Part shown: piece after piece, positions 63,893-64,000 of the stretch
How the letters are laid out: every line of letters begins with the position of its first letter
How positions within the stretch are numbered: position 1 is the stretch's first letter
Source: Camarhynchus parvulus
Taxonomy: Eukaryota > Chordata > Aves > Passeriformes > Thraupidae
Assembly: GCF_901933205.1 (NCBI RefSeq)
Contig: NC_044572.1
Span: 20,608,501-20,672,500, forward strand
Direction of reading: 5' to 3'
DNA: 64,000 nt
Made by a program: the position numbers and the translations under genes
The notes under the pieces: generated by a model
What the model was told of the DNA's origin: nothing
Seen by the model: the letters and a program-made list of their open reading frames with translations, nothing else
Databases searched by the model: none

Positions 63893-64000
63893 AAAGGTAG
63901 GTCCCATTCTTACCACATGAAATGTCTTTATTTTACTAATGTGCCAAGGGAAAACTTGTTTTACAAAGTGTGAAACTGTTCTTTCTTAGAGAGACATTTC
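63893..64000 (+). other. ST8SIA6: start of ST8SIA6 3' UTR
   Basis: Sequence after the TAA stop. No AATAAA signal occurs before the window ends, so the 3' UTR and polyadenylation site lie beyond it. Confidence 0.75.

Overview
The window is vertebrate nuclear DNA, almost certainly from a bird and most likely a passerine. Evidence: a spliced gene with GT-AG introns, at least five 5'-truncated CR1 retroposon fragments, an LTR of a type familiar from bird ERVL elements, and a tRNA-Ile-headed, CR1-tailed SINE that resembles the songbird family TguSINE1. There are no operons, bacterial genes or CRISPR arrays. Family identifications come from recall, not a database search.

Layout. About 1-29,880 is intergenic: no credible coding exon, scattered retroposons (LTR 10,640-11,261; CR1s at 18,910, 19,531 and 29,285; SINE at 26,315; a possible MIR at 27,860), a TAATC pentanucleotide repeat at 17,934 and short tandem duplications. 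About 29,880-30,580 is a CpG island holding the promoter and the first exon. From 30,313 to 63,892 the + strand carries one gene, ST8SIA6 (alpha-2,8-sialyltransferase 6), in eight coding exons: 30313-30407, 30621-30716, 39635-39733, 45168-45254, 56784-56928, 59186-59298, 60435-60527 and 63424-63892. They sum to 1,197 nt including the stop, i.e. 398 residues, the same length I recall for the mammalian enzyme. The reading frame is intact across all seven introns, and the sialylmotifs are present. The 3' UTR begins at 63,893 and runs off the window.

Biology. The product is a Golgi type II membrane enzyme of the GT29 family that adds alpha-2,8-linked sialic acid to already sialylated glycans, mainly O-glycans in mammals. 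It is the only gene seen, so there is no partner pathway to reconstruct. Notable non-genic items are a ~360-bp TTCC tract in intron 4, a ~50-bp-unit minisatellite in intron 2, a well-matching ancient CORE-SINE in intron 6, a 43-bp duplication at the edge of the LTR, and a short upstream ORF beside a TATA-like box. I found no convincing undescribed biological system; the findings are local structural and regulatory observations.
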